The notes under the pieces are model-generated. The model did not search any database and was not told the DNA's origin. It saw only the letters and a program-made list of their open reading frames with translations. Both the position numbers and the translations under genes were made by a program. 64,000 nucleotides of DNA from Gardnerella piotii (GTDB lineage Bacteria > Actinomycetota > Actinomycetes > Actinomycetales > Bifidobacteriaceae), in NCBI RefSeq assembly GCF_003397585.1, contig NZ_QJUV01000002.1:38837-102836 (forward strand). Reading direction: 5' to 3'. Shown here piece by piece: positions 9,501 through 19,399 of this stretch (position 1 is its first letter; each line of letters opens with the position of its first letter).

Positions 9501-11402
9501 ATGGGACGCGCAGTAGGTATTGATTTAGGAACAACGAACTCCTGCATTGCAACGCTTGAAGGCGGCAGCCCAACAGTTATTGTTAACGCAGAAGGTGCGC
9601 GTACAACACCGTCCGTGGTGGCTTTCAGCAAGTCGGGAGAAATCTTGGTTGGCGAAGTCGCTAAGCGTCAGGCTGTTACAAACGTTGACCGCACGATTAG
9701 CTCCGTAAAGCGCCATATGGGTACGGATTGGTCCGTTGAGATTGACGGCAAGAAGTGGACTCCGCAAGAGATTTCTGCTCAGGTTTTAATGAAGTTGAAG
9801 CGCGATGCAGAAGCCTACCTTGGTGAGCCAGTAACCGATGCCGTTATTACATGCCCAGCATACTTCAACGATGCTCAGCGTCAGGCAACTAAGGATGCAG
9901 GTAAGATTGCAGGCTTGAATGTGCTGCGTATTATTAACGAACCAACTGCTGCTGCATTGGCTTATGGCCTCGAAAAAGGCAAGGAAGACGAGCGCATTTT
10001 GGTGTTCGACTTGGGTGGCGGTACTTTCGATGTGTCGCTTCTTGAGATTGGTAAGGATGACGACGGCTTCTCCACAATCCAGGTACAGGCCACTAATGGA
10101 GATAACCACTTGGGTGGCGATGACTGGGATCAGAAGATTATTGACTGGCTTGTTGGCGAAGTTAAGAATAAGTACGGCGTTGATTTGAGCAAAGATAAGA
10201 TTGCTTTGCAGCGCTTGAAGGAAGCTGCTGAGCAGGCAAAGAAGGAGCTTAGCTCTTCTACTTCTACCTCGATTTCTATGCAGTACTTGGCAATGACTCC
10301 AGACGGCACTCCAGTGCATTTGGATGAGACTTTGACTCGCGCTCACTTTGAGGAGATGACTTCCGACTTGCTCGGTCGCTGCCGTACGCCATTTAACAAC
10401 GTGCTTTCCGACGCTGGCATCTCCGTAAGCCAGATTGATCACGTGGTGCTTGTTGGTGGTTCAACTCGTATGCCAGCCGTCAAGGAGCTTGTAAAGGAAC
10501 TTACTGGCGGTAAGGAAGCTAACCAGTCCGTGAATCCAGATGAGGTTGTGGCTGTTGGCGCAGCTGTGCAATCGGGCGTTATTAAGGGAGACCGCAAAGA
10601 CGTTCTGCTTATTGACGTAACTCCACTTTCTTTGGGCATTGAAACCAAGGGTGGAATTATGACGAAGCTTATTGAGCGCAACACCGCAATCCCAACTAAG
10701 CGATCTGAGGTGTTCTCTACTGCAGAAGACAATCAGCCATCCGTGTTGATTCAGGTATACCAGGGCGAACGCGAGTTTGCGCGCGATAACAAGCCTCTCG
10801 GTACTTTTGAGTTGACGGGTATTGCTCCAGCTCCTCGTGGCGTTCCGCAGATTGAAGTGACTTTCGACATTGATGCTAACGGCATTGTGCACGTTTCTGC
10901 TAAAGATAAGGGCACAGGCAAGGAACAGTCCATGACGATTACGGGCGGTTCTGGCTTGCCAAAGGACGAGATTGACCGCATGGTTAAAGAGGCGGAAGCT
11001 CACGAAGCGGAAGATAAGAAGCGCAAGGAAGAAGCGGATACTCGCAACCAGGCAGAATCCTTTGCTTACCAGACTGAAAAGCTTGTGAACGACAATAAAG
11101 ATAAGCTTTCCGACGAAATCTCTAAGGAAGTTACCGAAAAGGTGAATGCTTTGAAGGAGGCTTTGAAGGGTGATGACGTTGAGAAGATTAAGAGTGCGCA
11201 AAGCGAGCTTATGACGTCTGCGCAAAAGATTGGTCAGCAGCTTTACGCTCAGCAGGGTGCGGCTGGTGCTGCAGGTGCTGCTGGTGCTCAGGCTGGTGCC
11301 GCTGGTTCTGCATCTGATGCAAATGCAGGTGCATCTAAAGATGACGACGTGGTTGACGCCGAAGTGGTGGACGACGACAAGGACGATAAGGACAACAAGT
11401 AA
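9501..11402 (+). CDS. dnaK: Chaperone protein DnaK (Hsp70)
   Basis: The 633-residue protein is of normal actinobacterial DnaK length. The N-terminal ATPase domain begins [12 protein letters not shown] and contains the second phosphate loop [13 protein letters not shown] near residue 170; the substrate-binding domain and helical lid follow, and the tail is Ala/Gly then Asp/Lys-rich. It binds unfolded peptides in the cytoplasm in an ATP cycle driven by DnaJ and GrpE, both encoded next. The ATG at 9501 follows AGGAG by a normal gap. The stop overlaps the grpE start by one base (TAATG), indicating translational coupling. Heat induction is expected from the HAIR operator upstream. Confidence 0.98.
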   Translation: MGRAVGIDLGTTNSCIATLEGGSPTVIVNAEGARTTPSVVAFSKSGEILVGEVAKRQAVTNVDRTISSVKRHMGTDWSVEIDGKKWTPQEISAQVLMKLKRDAEAYLGEPVTDAVITCPAYFNDAQRQATKDAGKIAGLNVLRIINEPTAAALAYGLEKGKEDERILVFDLGGGTFDVSLLEIGKDDDGFSTIQVQATNGDNHLGGDDWDQKIIDWLVGEVKNKYGVDLSKDKIALQRLKEAAEQAKKELSSSTSTSISMQYLAMTPDGTPVHLDETLTRAHFEEMTSDLLGRCRTPFNNVLSDAGISVSQIDHVVLVGGSTRMPAVKELVKELTGGKEANQSVNPDEVVAVGAAVQSGVIKGDRKDVLLIDVTPLSLGIETKGGIMTKLIERNTAIPTKRSEVFSTAEDNQPSVLIQVYQGEREFARDNKPLGTFELTGIAPAPRGVPQIEVTFDIDANGIVHVSAKDKGTGKEQSMTITGGSGLPKDEIDRMVKEAEAHEAEDKKRKEEADTRNQAESFAYQTEKLVNDNKDKLSDEISKEVTEKVNALKEALKGDDVEKIKSAQSELMTSAQKIGQQLYAQQGAAGAAGAAGAQAGAAGSASDANAGASKDDDVVDAEVVDDDKDDKDNK

Positions 11403-12133
11403 TGTCCGAGTTTAACGCCAACGACTACTTGAGTGGTTTGGAAGACGTGCCGTCGGCGGCTGACGATTCGTGTGCAGCGGATAGCGCTGCGGCGGATGGT
11501 GTTGCGGCTGATGGTGTTGCGGAGCATGAGGAAACTCATGAAGCAAAGCACGCTGCTGCTAACACCGATGCGGCCGCTAGCGCAGCCGCCGACGCGGAAA
11601 AGTCGCAAGCAACCGCAGATGAATCCAACGCGCGTAAATCTCAAGAAAATGACAATTCTGTAGACGCTCAAAGCAGCGAAGAAGACGATTCCTTAACACC
11701 TCTTGGCAAAGCCAAAAAAGAGGCGGCGGATTATTTGGAAGCGTTGCAACGCGAGCGAGCTGAGTTCATCAACTTCCGTAACCGCGCAGCCAAAGAGCAA
11801 GACCGATTTAGGCAGCATGGAATAACAGACGTGCTTACGGCTTTATTGCCAGCTTTAGACGACATTGATAGGATTCGCGAACACGGCGCAATGGACGATT
11901 CGTTCAAGGCTGTGGCCGCAAAATTAGACAAGGCGTTTGAAAAGTTTGGTGTAGAAAAGTTTGGCGAAAAGGGCGAAGACTTTGACCCAACAAAGCACGA
12001 TGCGATTCTACACAAGCCAGATGCGAATGCTACGAAGGAAACGGTTGATGTTGTTGTGGAATCGGGCTACAGGATTGGAGATAGAGTGATTCGCGCTGCA
12101 AGAGTCGTAGTGGCGTCTCCAAGCAATGAGTAG
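11402..12133 (+). CDS. grpE: Nucleotide exchange factor GrpE
   Basis: The 243-residue protein has a long acidic, Ala-rich, probably disordered N-terminus of ~95 residues, then the GrpE dimerisation helix (AKKEAADYLEALQRERAEF, around residue 107-125), then the beta-domain that contacts DnaK (FDPTKHDAILHKPDA; ending SGYRIGDRVIRAARVVVA). GrpE releases ADP from DnaK. The start codon overlaps the dnaK stop by one base, so it depends on upstream translation. A 234-base gap to dnaJ follows, containing a short direct repeat (GCGCGAGTAGG-like) but no clear second promoter. Confidence 0.96.
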   Translation: MSEFNANDYLSGLEDVPSAADDSCAADSAAADGVAADGVAEHEETHEAKHAAANTDAAASAAADAEKSQATADESNARKSQENDNSVDAQSSEEDDSLTPLGKAKKEAADYLEALQRERAEFINFRNRAAKEQDRFRQHGITDVLTALLPALDDIDRIREHGAMDDSFKAVAAKLDKAFEKFGVEKFGEKGEDFDPTKHDAILHKPDANATKETVDVVVESGYRIGDRVIRAARVVVASPSNE

Positions 12134-12367
12134 TAGTGTGCGCAGCGTAAAACAGTGTGAAACAATGCGTGAAACATCGCTAATGTCAGCGCTTGTTTGG
12201 ATTGTTTAGCTCGCGCATTTCATCAAATGTTTACTTATGCAAGTCCCATGCCTACTCGTGTTGGCGGTTTAGATTCTAAGCAGCTAGCGCGAGTAGGTTA
12301 TTTAGATACAAGCTATAGATATAAGTTGTTTAGTAAATGCCAGTGGCTCAAAGAAAAAGGAGCTTAA

Positions 12368-13399
12368 ATGGCTGAGAATGAATGGCTAGCCAAAGATTTT
12401 TACAAGGTTCTCGGCGTCTCTAAAGATGCTGACGAAGACACAATCACAAAAGCGTACAGAAAACTCGCTAGAAAATATCACCCAGACTTAAACAAAACTA
12501 AAGAAGCAGAAGAAAAATTCAAAGACGTATCCGAAGCGTACGACGTTTTGAAAGATAAGCAGATGCGCGCTCGCTACGATGCGATTCGCCAATTCGGCGC
12601 AGGCGGAGCAAGATTCGCTGGCGGCGCGGGCGCAGGTGGATTCGACGCAAGCGGATTCAGCGACATTTTCTCATCAATGTTTGGCGGATCGCCAATGGGC
12701 GGCGGCTCACGAGTGCGATTCTCCACAAGCGGCGCGGGTCCAGATATGGGAAACATATTCTCCATGTTTGGTGGCGGCGCTGGCGCATCGCAAGCAGGAT
12801 TTGGTGGAGCAGATTACGAGCGGTACGCTCAATCTGGTCAATCTGCTACGCAAAACGTGCCTGAACGTGGTGAAGACATTACAACGTCTATAAAACTAAC
12901 GTTTAAGCAGGCGTTTAAAGGCGCTACAGTTTCGCTTCGATCGGGCGGAGAATCGTTCAAAACTCACATTCCTGCAGGCGTAAAAGATGGGCAAAAAATA
13001 CGCCTAAAGTCAAAAGGCAAACCAGGAAAGTTTGGCGGCGCTTCTGGAGACATGTATTTGCAAGTGCAAGTGGAAAAGTCGGAGCAATTCTCGATTGAAG
13101 GATGCGATTTAGTGGCCACTTTGCCGCTCACTTTAAGCGAAGCTGTGCACGGAGCAAAAGTCACGCTTAAAAACGTAGATGGCGAGCCGATTGTGTTTAA
13201 GGTGCCATCTGGAACTTCGGGCGGCAGCAGAATACGCGTAGAAGGCGAAGGCGTGCCAGGCAAAAATGGCGCGTTTGTTGGAATTGCGCAAATACACGTT
13301 CCAAAAAAGCCAACAATGGCGGTAAAACATGCTGCAAAAGAGTTTGAAAAGGCGTGTGGCGCAGATTACGAGCAAGAAGTTAAGGATTTGCGCGAATAG
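12368..13399 (+). CDS. dnaJ: J-domain co-chaperone (DnaJ without zinc finger, CbpA-like)
   Basis: The 343-residue protein begins with a J domain whose HPD tripeptide (residues 38-40) stimulates DnaK ATPase. A Gly/Phe-rich linker (about 75-155) leads directly to two beta-barrel substrate-binding domains ([18 protein letters not shown] onwards). None of the four CXXCXGXG zinc motifs of classical DnaJ is present, so it is class B (CbpA/DnaJ2 type), although it sits in the dnaK operon. The ATG follows AAAGGAGC. It acts with DnaK and GrpE in the cytoplasm. Confidence 0.93.
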   Translation: MAENEWLAKDFYKVLGVSKDADEDTITKAYRKLARKYHPDLNKTKEAEEKFKDVSEAYDVLKDKQMRARYDAIRQFGAGGARFAGGAGAGGFDASGFSDIFSSMFGGSPMGGGSRVRFSTSGAGPDMGNIFSMFGGGAGASQAGFGGADYERYAQSGQSATQNVPERGEDITTSIKLTFKQAFKGATVSLRSGGESFKTHIPAGVKDGQKIRLKSKGKPGKFGGASGDMYLQVQVEKSEQFSIEGCDLVATLPLTLSEAVHGAKVTLKNVDGEPIVFKVPSGTSGGSRIRVEGEGVPGKNGAFVGIAQIHVPKKPTMAVKHAAKEFEKACGADYEQEVKDLRE

Positions 13400-13476
13400 A
13401 TGCAGATGCATATGCGCTTAGCGTTTACGTTTAAGAGTCGCAGATTTGCTTAGCGTTTGCGTGAGAAAGGAAAGTC

Positions 13477-14085
13477 ATGGCTAGGTTGGATCGCCAAATT
13501 AGGGCGCTGTATGAGATGTGTGCAGTGGCGCTAGTGCGCGGAAATGCAACGCTTGACGGCGCGGACGAAGTGGGCTTTAAAATCGACATGCCGATTTTTA
13601 CCGTGAGTCACGTAGCCAACCTAACCGACACGCATCCGCAAACGCTTAGGCAGTACGATAGATTGCGCTTGATTATGCCGCAGCGCACAGAAGGCGGAGC
13701 CAGAAGATACTCGCTTAGAGACATAGATAGGCTTGTGCAAACGCAAAAGCTGAGCCAAGAAAACGGCGTGAATCTTGCTGGAATTATGCGGATTTTGGAG
13801 CTTCAAGAAGAAAATCGCCAGCTTAAAAGGCAAGTGAGGCGCTTAGTTGACGAGGCGGCGAGTGCGGAGCGAAACATTTTTGCGGCGAGTGCAGACGGAA
13901 ACATTGTAGAGGTTCAGCGCTCGCAGCGCGCAAAGGATTGGCGCCGAGATATTCGTGTGCCTCAGCGCGAGTTGCCGTCGTCTTATGCAAGAGGCAATAA
14001 TGGCGATTCGCAATATAATGATTACGCGAGCAATGATTTAGAAGACGATAGGTCGATTGTTTTGTGGCGCGCGTTTGGGCTATAG
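13477..14085 (+). CDS. hspR: Heat-shock repressor HspR (MerR family)
   Basis: The 202-residue protein has a MerR-type winged helix-turn-helix at about residues 39-105 (PIFTVSHVANLTDTHPQTLR, then YDRLRLIMPQRT and GGARRYSLRDIDRL) and a coiled-coil segment (LELQEENRQLKRQVRRLVDE). It is the last gene of the dnaK operon, and its target operator CTTGAGT-N7-ACTCAAG stands exactly in front of dnaK. An N-terminal extension of ~38 residues precedes the DNA-binding domain, and the C-terminal ~70 residues are hydrophilic and poorly conserved; both make it longer than typical HspR (120-150 residues). The ATG at 13477 follows AGAAAGGAAA. Confidence 0.95.
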   Translation: MARLDRQIRALYEMCAVALVRGNATLDGADEVGFKIDMPIFTVSHVANLTDTHPQTLRQYDRLRLIMPQRTEGGARRYSLRDIDRLVQTQKLSQENGVNLAGIMRILELQEENRQLKRQVRRLVDEAASAERNIFAASADGNIVEVQRSQRAKDWRRDIRVPQRELPSSYARGNNGDSQYNDYASNDLEDDRSIVLWRAFGL

Positions 14086-14220
14086 AGCCTACGCTAACAA
14101 GTGCCTATATAAACATTAGTTTAGATTTTTCTAAATACTAGTCAAATGCTTAAATATAAATGTAAATATTATAAATATTATAAATATTGCGTATGTAAAG
14201 CTACAAAATAAAGGGTATTA

Positions 14221-14934
14221 ATGGCACTAAACACAACAGCAGCGCAAAACGCCACAAATCGCAAGTTGGCAGCAGTTTTTTGGGATATGGACGGCACGCT
14301 AATCGACTCAGAGCCGTATTGGCACGAGTCCGAAATCCAAATCGCAAAGAAACACGGCGGCGAGTGGAGCGAAGAGCTTGCATGGCAATACTCGGGCGGC
14401 TCTCTAAAAGACGTTGCCGAAGCTATGATTGCGCGCGGAACAAAGATGGGCGTTGAAGAGATTGGCAACGCAATGGTGGACTATGTTGCCGAGCGCGAAA
14501 GCGCGGAAGTTCCATGGGTGCCAGACGTTCTAGATCTTTTGCAAAAGCTTGCCGATGCAAAAATCCCTTCGATTTTAGTGAGCAATTCACCAAGGCGACT
14601 TGTTGAAAACATTGTGAACCATGCGCCTAAAGGAGCGTTCGCTGGTTTTGTTTGCGGAGACGATGGGTATGCTACAAAGCCAAGCCCCGAGCCGTATTTG
14701 GCTGCAGGTAGGCTGCTTGGCATTAGCGCGCAAAACATGAAGTATTGCATTGCGATTGAGGATTCGTTTGCAGGGCTAAAGTCGGCAGCGGCTTCGGGAG
14801 CAACAACTCTTGCGCAAAGAGCGTATTCTAACTTAGACGTTAGCGGCGGTCCGCAGTTTGCAGACTTAGACGGCTACAAAGACCTTACGCCGCAAGCGCT
14901 TGAGCGCTACATTATTGATCGCATTGCGCAGTAA
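14221..14934 (+). CDS. HAD-superfamily sugar-phosphatase / beta-phosphoglucomutase-like hydrolase
   Basis: The 237-residue protein carries all four HAD motifs: I, FWDMDGTLIDSE (Asp22 and Asp24, nucleophile and acid/base); II, LVSNSPRRL; III, the Lys in KPSPEPYL; IV, IAIEDSFAGLKSA. The helical cap between motifs I and II identifies subfamily IA, in which enzymes dephosphorylate or isomerise small phosphorylated sugars. The exact substrate cannot be told. The AT-rich 135-base upstream region shows no clear promoter, and AAAGGG precedes the ATG. It is convergent with the PBP gene, with R1 repeats between the two ends. Confidence 0.88.
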   Translation: MALNTTAAQNATNRKLAAVFWDMDGTLIDSEPYWHESEIQIAKKHGGEWSEELAWQYSGGSLKDVAEAMIARGTKMGVEEIGNAMVDYVAERESAEVPWVPDVLDLLQKLADAKIPSILVSNSPRRLVENIVNHAPKGAFAGFVCGDDGYATKPSPEPYLAAGRLLGISAQNMKYCIAIEDSFAGLKSAAASGATTLAQRAYSNLDVSGGPQFADLDGYKDLTPQALERYIIDRIAQ

Positions 14935-14945
14935 CTAATACGGAT

Positions 14946-15048
14946 TTTCCCGATTTTGTACCATATTTGGCCTAAATCACGTACAAAAAGCGGAAAAACT
15001 TCCGCACTTTGTACCAAATTTGACCCAATTTACGTACATTCTCGGGAA
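14946..15048 (+). repeat. R1 palindromic repeat, locus C (two units)
   Basis: Units at about 14946-14996 and 14999-15048. The outer ends here are CCCGATTTTGTACC and GTACATTCTCGGG, a variant in which TTCCGC/GCGGAA is replaced by TCCCGA/TCGGGA; the paired change in both arms preserves the palindrome. The locus fills the gap between two convergent genes. Confidence 0.85.
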
Positions 15049-15056
15049 AATACAGC

Positions 15057-17450
15057 TTAATCGCCGCCGCCACTTTGCGTTTGGTTAGCTCCGCCGCTTC
15101 CAGAAGATGATGCTGCGCCAGACCCATCGCCAGCGCTCCCGCCGCCTACAGTAGTGCCGCTGCCAGCCGAGCCGTTCTCACCGTTCGCCCCAGAACCATT
15201 AGCGCCATCTTCACTACTCGCGCCATTTTCGCCACTTGCGCTATCTGCTTTATCTTTATCTTTATCCTTATCTTTGCTACTTGAACTATCTTCCTTATTT
15301 TCGCTATTCGCAACTTCGCTATCGTCGTCCGCAAATTCGTGCTTGCTTCCGCCAAGCCCCCAAGTGCCGTCAACGCCGCCAATTTTGCCGTTATCTTTAG
15401 CTTCTGGGAATTTTTCCGCCGCCGTTCCAGCCAGCGCCGCACGCATGTATCGCGTAAACAAATGCGCAGAATACCCAATTCCACCAGGGTATCCGCGGAA
15501 AGTTGGCACAGGCAAAGGATTTCCTTGCGCATCTGGGTGCCAAATAGCAAACACAGTCAAAACACTCGGCGTAAATCCAACAAAACTACACGCCGAAGCA
15601 TCGTTAGCAGTTCCCGACTTTCCAGCAATCGGCTTTCCAACGCCCCTAACTTCTGGCGAAGTACCGTATTGCACAACGCCTTGCATGGCCTTAATAGCAA
15701 GCGCCATGTCTGCCGCAGCAAACACCTGCTTTCCAACGGTCGGCGCCCTATAAAACTCTTTGCCGTCTGGGTTCTTAACGCTAGAAACAATGTGCAAATC
15801 TGGCCTGCGCCCCTGGTTTGCAATCGTGGAATACGCGCGCGCAATCTCGCTAATATGCACAGGGTCGTTTCCAAGAACAGTAAACGGATTCTTGCCGTTA
15901 ACGCGCTGCGCATTTAGCCCAGCCATAACAGCCGTATTCGCCACACCTTTTTGCCCCAGCTTTTCTTGCAAAGCCATAAATGGCGTGTTTACAGAGTTTG
16001 CTGTTGCTTTATAAAGGTTGATTATTCCCCAATTTGTGTTTGCAAAGTTGTTTACTGGCTTGTCGATTCCCTTAAACTTTAGCCCAGTATTTCCATTAAA
16101 CAGCGTGTTTAGGCTTGTTCCAGCCTGAATCGCCCCAATCAGCGCAAACGGCTTCATGGTACTTCCAGGCTCGTAAAGCGCTTGAGTGGCGTTATTTAGC
16201 GGCTTAGAAAGGTAGTCATCGCCTGCATACACAGATATAATCGACCCATCTTTAGGATTTACGCTCATTGCGCCCGTTTGCACTCCTTGCGGCGTAATTC
16301 CGCGCGCGCCAGCAGTCGGGCTTGCAACGTTAAACATTAAATCCTGCTTAGCTTTGTCGATTGTTGTAATAATGCGGTATCCGCCTGTGTCTAGGTCTTC
16401 TTTTGTAAACGCGCCGCCGCTTGTAAGCTCGCTGCGAACCATTTGCAAAAGGTATCCTTGCGGCCCCGCGTACATGTTTTGCTTAGTTTGATTAATGGTT
16501 TGCGGCATTTTTGCGTTTTTGTATTCTTCGCTTGTAATGTACTTGTCTTCACGCATAATTCGCAGAACGCGCTTGAATCGAATATTCGCCTCTTTAGGCA
16601 TGATTGCAGGATCCCAGCTGCTTGGCGCAGGGATTATTCCAGCCAGCATTGCCGCTTGAGATAGCGTAAGATCCTTCGCTTCCACGCCAAAGTACGCTTT
16701 TGCTGCCGCCTGGATTCCGTACGCTCCGCGGCCCAGATAAATCGTGTTCATGTAATTGCACAGCACGGTGTTTTTGTCTTGTGTTTGCGCGATTTTTAGC
16801 GCAAGAATGGCCTCGTGCAGCTTTCCTAAATACGTTTTTGTTTCGCCAAGATAGTAGCGTTCCGCGTATTGTTGCGTAATCGTAGAGCCGCCCCATCTGC
16901 CTTTAGACGTTACGTTGTGGATTATTGCGCGCCCAATTCCCTTAAGATCGATTCCGCCGTCTTTGTAGAATGACCTGTTTTCGCTTGCGATTATTGCGTT
17001 TCCAACATATGGTTTTAGAACAGAGCAGTTTATGATTTCGCGATTTTGCTCTGCAAAGCTGCCGATTTCCGTTTTTCCATCCGCGTAGTAAACCTTTGTT
17101 TTATCCGCCATTGCGATTTTGTCTGGCTGCGGAATGTCTGTTGTTACGTACATCCACGCAACCGTTAGAATTCCAAGGATTATTGGCGTAAAAACTACGA
17201 TTAGTGCCCAAAATAGAATCGGGTGTTTTGTTCTAAAGTTTTTTTGGATTCTTCTGTGGCTTCTGCGATTGTATGGTTGATTGTATGGTCGCCTTGCGCT
17301 TCCGCCGTTTCTTGCGCCGTTTCTTGCGCCGTTTCTTCCGCCTGCCCTGTTGCCTGCGCCGTTGCCAGCAGCATCGCCAGCGCCCGCGCTTCTTACGGTG
17401 CGCCTTGTGCTAGAAGAGTGCGAATTTCGTCTATAACTATTTGCAACCAT
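15057..17450 (-). CDS. Class A penicillin-binding protein (bifunctional transglycosylase/transpeptidase)
   Basis: About 797 residues. An Arg/Asn/Gly-rich cytoplasmic N-terminus with short tandem repeats is followed by one membrane anchor (about residues 78-100). A GT51 glycan polymerase domain follows (ENRSFYKDGG carrying the catalytic Glu; then GGSTITQQYAERYYLG), then a transpeptidase domain with active-site PGSTMKPF (SxxK), an SVN motif and KSGTAND (KTG box). The last ~110 residues are a low-complexity Ser/Gly/Asp/Lys tail. It polymerises and cross-links peptidoglycan outside the membrane and is the target of beta-lactams. ATG 17450 is chosen; an in-frame TTG lies three codons upstream, and neither has a strong ribosome site. 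Confidence 0.94.
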   Translation of the reverse strand: MVANSYRRNSHSSSTRRTVRSAGAGDAAGNGAGNRAGGRNGARNGARNGGSARRPYNQPYNRRSHRRIQKNFRTKHPILFWALIVVFTPIILGILTVAWMYVTTDIPQPDKIAMADKTKVYYADGKTEIGSFAEQNREIINCSVLKPYVGNAIIASENRSFYKDGGIDLKGIGRAIIHNVTSKGRWGGSTITQQYAERYYLGETKTYLGKLHEAILALKIAQTQDKNTVLCNYMNTIYLGRGAYGIQAAAKAYFGVEAKDLTLSQAAMLAGIIPAPSSWDPAIMPKEANIRFKRVLRIMREDKYITSEEYKNAKMPQTINQTKQNMYAGPQGYLLQMVRSELTSGGAFTKEDLDTGGYRIITTIDKAKQDLMFNVASPTAGARGITPQGVQTGAMSVNPKDGSIISVYAGDDYLSKPLNNATQALYEPGSTMKPFALIGAIQAGTSLNTLFNGNTGLKFKGIDKPVNNFANTNWGIINLYKATANSVNTPFMALQEKLGQKGVANTAVMAGLNAQRVNGKNPFTVLGNDPVHISEIARAYSTIANQGRRPDLHIVSSVKNPDGKEFYRAPTVGKQVFAAADMALAIKAMQGVVQYGTSPEVRGVGKPIAGKSGTANDASACSFVGFTPSVLTVFAIWHPDAQGNPLPVPTFRGYPGGIGYSAHLFTRYMRAALAGTAAEKFPEAKDNGKIGGVDGTWGLGGSKHEFADDDSEVANSENKEDSSSSKDKDKDKDKADSASGENGASSEDGANGSGANGENGSAGSGTTVGGGSAGDGSGAASSSGSGGANQTQSGGGD

Positions 17451-17628
17451 ATAATCCAAGTTAGCGCTTGGCGAGGAACTTTAATCATACTTAACGCGGA
17501 ACTTTAATCCTACATAACGCGGAATTTTAATCATACTTAATATCGTATGTAATATTTGTAAAAGCTAGTATTATAAAAGTGTATTAGTGCGGCGTTTTTG
17601 TGCCGATGATTTTTGTTAAGGAGTTTAT

Positions 17629-18771
17629 ATGAGTATCCGCGTTGCCATTGCCGGTGTTGGCAATTGTGCTTCGTCGTTAGTTCAGGGCGTTGAATACTAC
17701 AAGAATGCCAATGATGGCGATAAAATTCCAGGATTAATGCATGCTGTTTTTGGGCAATATCGCGTGCGAGACATTGAGTTTGTAGCCGCTTTCGATGTTG
17801 ACGCTTTAAAAGTTGGCCATGACTTAAGCGAGGCGATTTATGCTTCTCAAAACAACACGATTCGCTTTGCAGACGTGCCTAATCTTGGTGTTACAGTGCA
17901 GCGCGGCCCTACTTACGATGGCTTGGGCGACTACTACAAGCAAATGATTGAGGAGTCTAATGAAGAGCCTGTAAATGTTGCAGCGGTTTTGCGCGATTTG
18001 CACGTAGACGTGCTTGTTTCTTACTTGCCAGTTGGCTCCGAGCAGGCAGATAAGGCGTATGCTACGGCGGCTATGGAAGCTGGATGCGCGTTTGTAAATT
18101 GCCTTCCTGTTTTTATTGCTTCCGACCCAGTTTGGGCGCAAAAATTCCGCGATGCAGGCGTTCCGATTATTGGCGACGATATTAAAAGCCAGGTTGGAGC
18201 TACGATTACGCACCGAGTTATGGCGCGACTTTTTGAAGATAGAGGAGTGCGTTTGGACCGCACTTACCAGCTTAATGTTGGCGGAAACATGGATTTTATG
18301 AACATGTTGCAGCGCTCTAGGCTTGAGTCGAAGAAGATTTCTAAGACGCGCGCGGTTACTTCGATTGTTCCGCACGATATGGATGACCACAACGTGCACA
18401 TTGGCCCTTCGGATTATGTTGCTTGGCTTGACGACCGCAAGTTTGCGTTTGTGCGCTTGGAGGGAACCACTTTTGGCGATGTTCCGCTTAGCTTGGAGTA
18501 CAAGCTTGAGGTGTGGGATTCGCCTAATTCTGCAGGCATTGTTATAGACGCTGTGCGCGCGGCGAAGATTGCGCTGGATCGCAAGCTTTCGGGCCCTATT
18601 TTGGCTCCTAGCTCTTACTTTATGAAGTCGCCAGCTGTTCAGCACGAAGATAGTGAGGCGCGCGAACTTGTTGAGCGCTATATTGCTGGAGATGTTGAGG
18701 CAGACGAGTCGCAGCTTAATGCGGATGTTGAGGATGCAAAGAAGAGCGGTAAAAGCGTGTGGCGCGCCTAG
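17629..18771 (+). CDS. ino1: myo-Inositol-1-phosphate synthase
   Basis: The 380-residue protein converts glucose-6-phosphate to myo-inositol-1-phosphate in an NAD-dependent reaction. It begins with the Rossmann motif [16 protein letters not shown] and contains the family segments [15 protein letters not shown] and [12 protein letters not shown]. Length and sequence fit the short actinobacterial/archaeal form rather than the ~500-residue eukaryotic form. Actinobacteria use the product for phosphatidylinositol and related lipids. The start at 17629 follows TTAAGGAG. It stands alone, divergent from the PBP gene, with its promoter in the ~180-base gap between them. Confidence 0.96.
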   Translation: MSIRVAIAGVGNCASSLVQGVEYYKNANDGDKIPGLMHAVFGQYRVRDIEFVAAFDVDALKVGHDLSEAIYASQNNTIRFADVPNLGVTVQRGPTYDGLGDYYKQMIEESNEEPVNVAAVLRDLHVDVLVSYLPVGSEQADKAYATAAMEAGCAFVNCLPVFIASDPVWAQKFRDAGVPIIGDDIKSQVGATITHRVMARLFEDRGVRLDRTYQLNVGGNMDFMNMLQRSRLESKKISKTRAVTSIVPHDMDDHNVHIGPSDYVAWLDDRKFAFVRLEGTTFGDVPLSLEYKLEVWDSPNSAGIVIDAVRAAKIALDRKLSGPILAPSSYFMKSPAVQHEDSEARELVERYIAGDVEADESQLNADVEDAKKSGKSVWRA

Positions 18772-18910
18772 CGGCGTGTCTAACGGTGCGGTTACTTGCG
18801 ACTTGTGATTGTGTCTAGCGATGCATCTTGTTGCGCGCTCCATCTTCGGTTGCTTGCGACTTGCGCTCGGCTTGCGCTCGACTTTTATCCAGAATCGTGT
18901 AATATAGGTA

Positions 18911-18996
18911 GAGCCTCCGCGTGGCACTACGTCACCCAATCCCCCCAGGGCAGGAATGCAGCAAGGGTAAGTGGCCTCTGGTGGGTGCGCGGGGGT
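18911..18996 (+). ncRNA. ffs: Small signal recognition particle RNA (4.5S)
   Basis: The conserved apical domain is recognisable: CCCAGGGCAGGAATGCAGCA followed by AGGGTAAG, the Ffh-binding asymmetric loop and GGAA-type tetraloop. The ends pair: CCTCCGCGTGGCAC-like 5' arm with GTGGGTGCGCGGGGG 3' arm. The length of about 90 nt fits small bacterial SRP RNA. With Ffh it targets nascent membrane proteins. It is followed by TTTTC, a weak termination signal. End coordinates are accurate to a few bases. Confidence 0.93.
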
Positions 18997-19106
18997 TTTC
19001 TGTATTCTGCGCGACGACTTGCCTGAGCGCTCAAAGCGTAGCGCGCGAGCGGCTTCCCACTTTTTGTTGCTTATGTTGACTTTTGTTCAATGTTTTGTTC
19101 ATTTTT

Positions 19107-19186
19107 TGTAGTGCGTTTGTACCGAATTTCGGCGTTTTTTGATACAAAAGCACTACATAAACACGCAAAACCGTAGTGTGTTTGTA
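19107..19186. repeat. Nested inverted repeat with an additional direct copy
   Basis: TGTAGTGCGTTTGTA (19107-19121) and TACAAAAGCACTACA (19143-19157) are inverted copies matching at 14 of 15 positions. The loop between them begins with its own perfect palindrome, CCGAATTTCGG. A third, direct copy, GTAGTGTGTTTGTAC, lies at about 19173-19187. The piece TTTGTACC-AATTT resembles the core of the R1 repeat, so this may be a diverged relative. Confidence 0.6.
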
Positions 19187-19204
19187 CTTAAAATATGGCG
19201 TGTC

Positions 19205-19300
19205 TATATTGACTCTTGAAAAATTCCATGGGAAAATCGTATTAACAGAACCTCTCCACGCTTAATGTATTTTACATGCGGACCACGGAGAGGGCTTTTT
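19205..19300 (+). ncRNA. Candidate small RNA or attenuator ending in a Rho-independent terminator
   Basis: A CCTCTCC / GGAGAGG stem (about 19250-19294) followed by GCTTTTTTG is a good terminator. Inside the stem is a small hairpin, ATGTATTTTACAT. A possible promoter with TTGAAA and TATTAA boxes spaced by ~18 nt lies just upstream, giving a predicted transcript of only ~55 nt. No coding gene precedes it closely: ino1 ends ~470 bases upstream and ffs ~250. It may simply end ffs read-through. Identity unknown. Confidence 0.45.
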
Positions 19301-19330
19301 TGTATTGCGCCATGCGCCTTGCCCGCGCGC

Positions 19331-19399
19331 TTAGAACTCCAATTCGGGATTCTTTAACAACTCATCAAACATCGCATTATACAAACGCAAAGGCAGGTC
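19331..19399 (-). pseudogene. Detached C-terminal coding remnant, probably of the ORF6N-type gene
   Basis: On the minus strand one frame reads DLPLRLYNAMFDELLKNPEL, then EF and a stop: an amphipathic, protein-like end lying on the same strand just downstream of the ORF6N-type gene. Bases 19400-19505 between them belong to an R2 repeat. It is plausible that this is the original C-terminus, cut off by the repeat. The link is inference; the two pieces are not in the same frame now. Confidence 0.35.

Noticed and set aside
17824..18939. 371-codon minus-strand open frame over ino1
   Set aside because: Shadow of the conserved ino1 frame; the translated product is basic nonsense and overlaps ffs.
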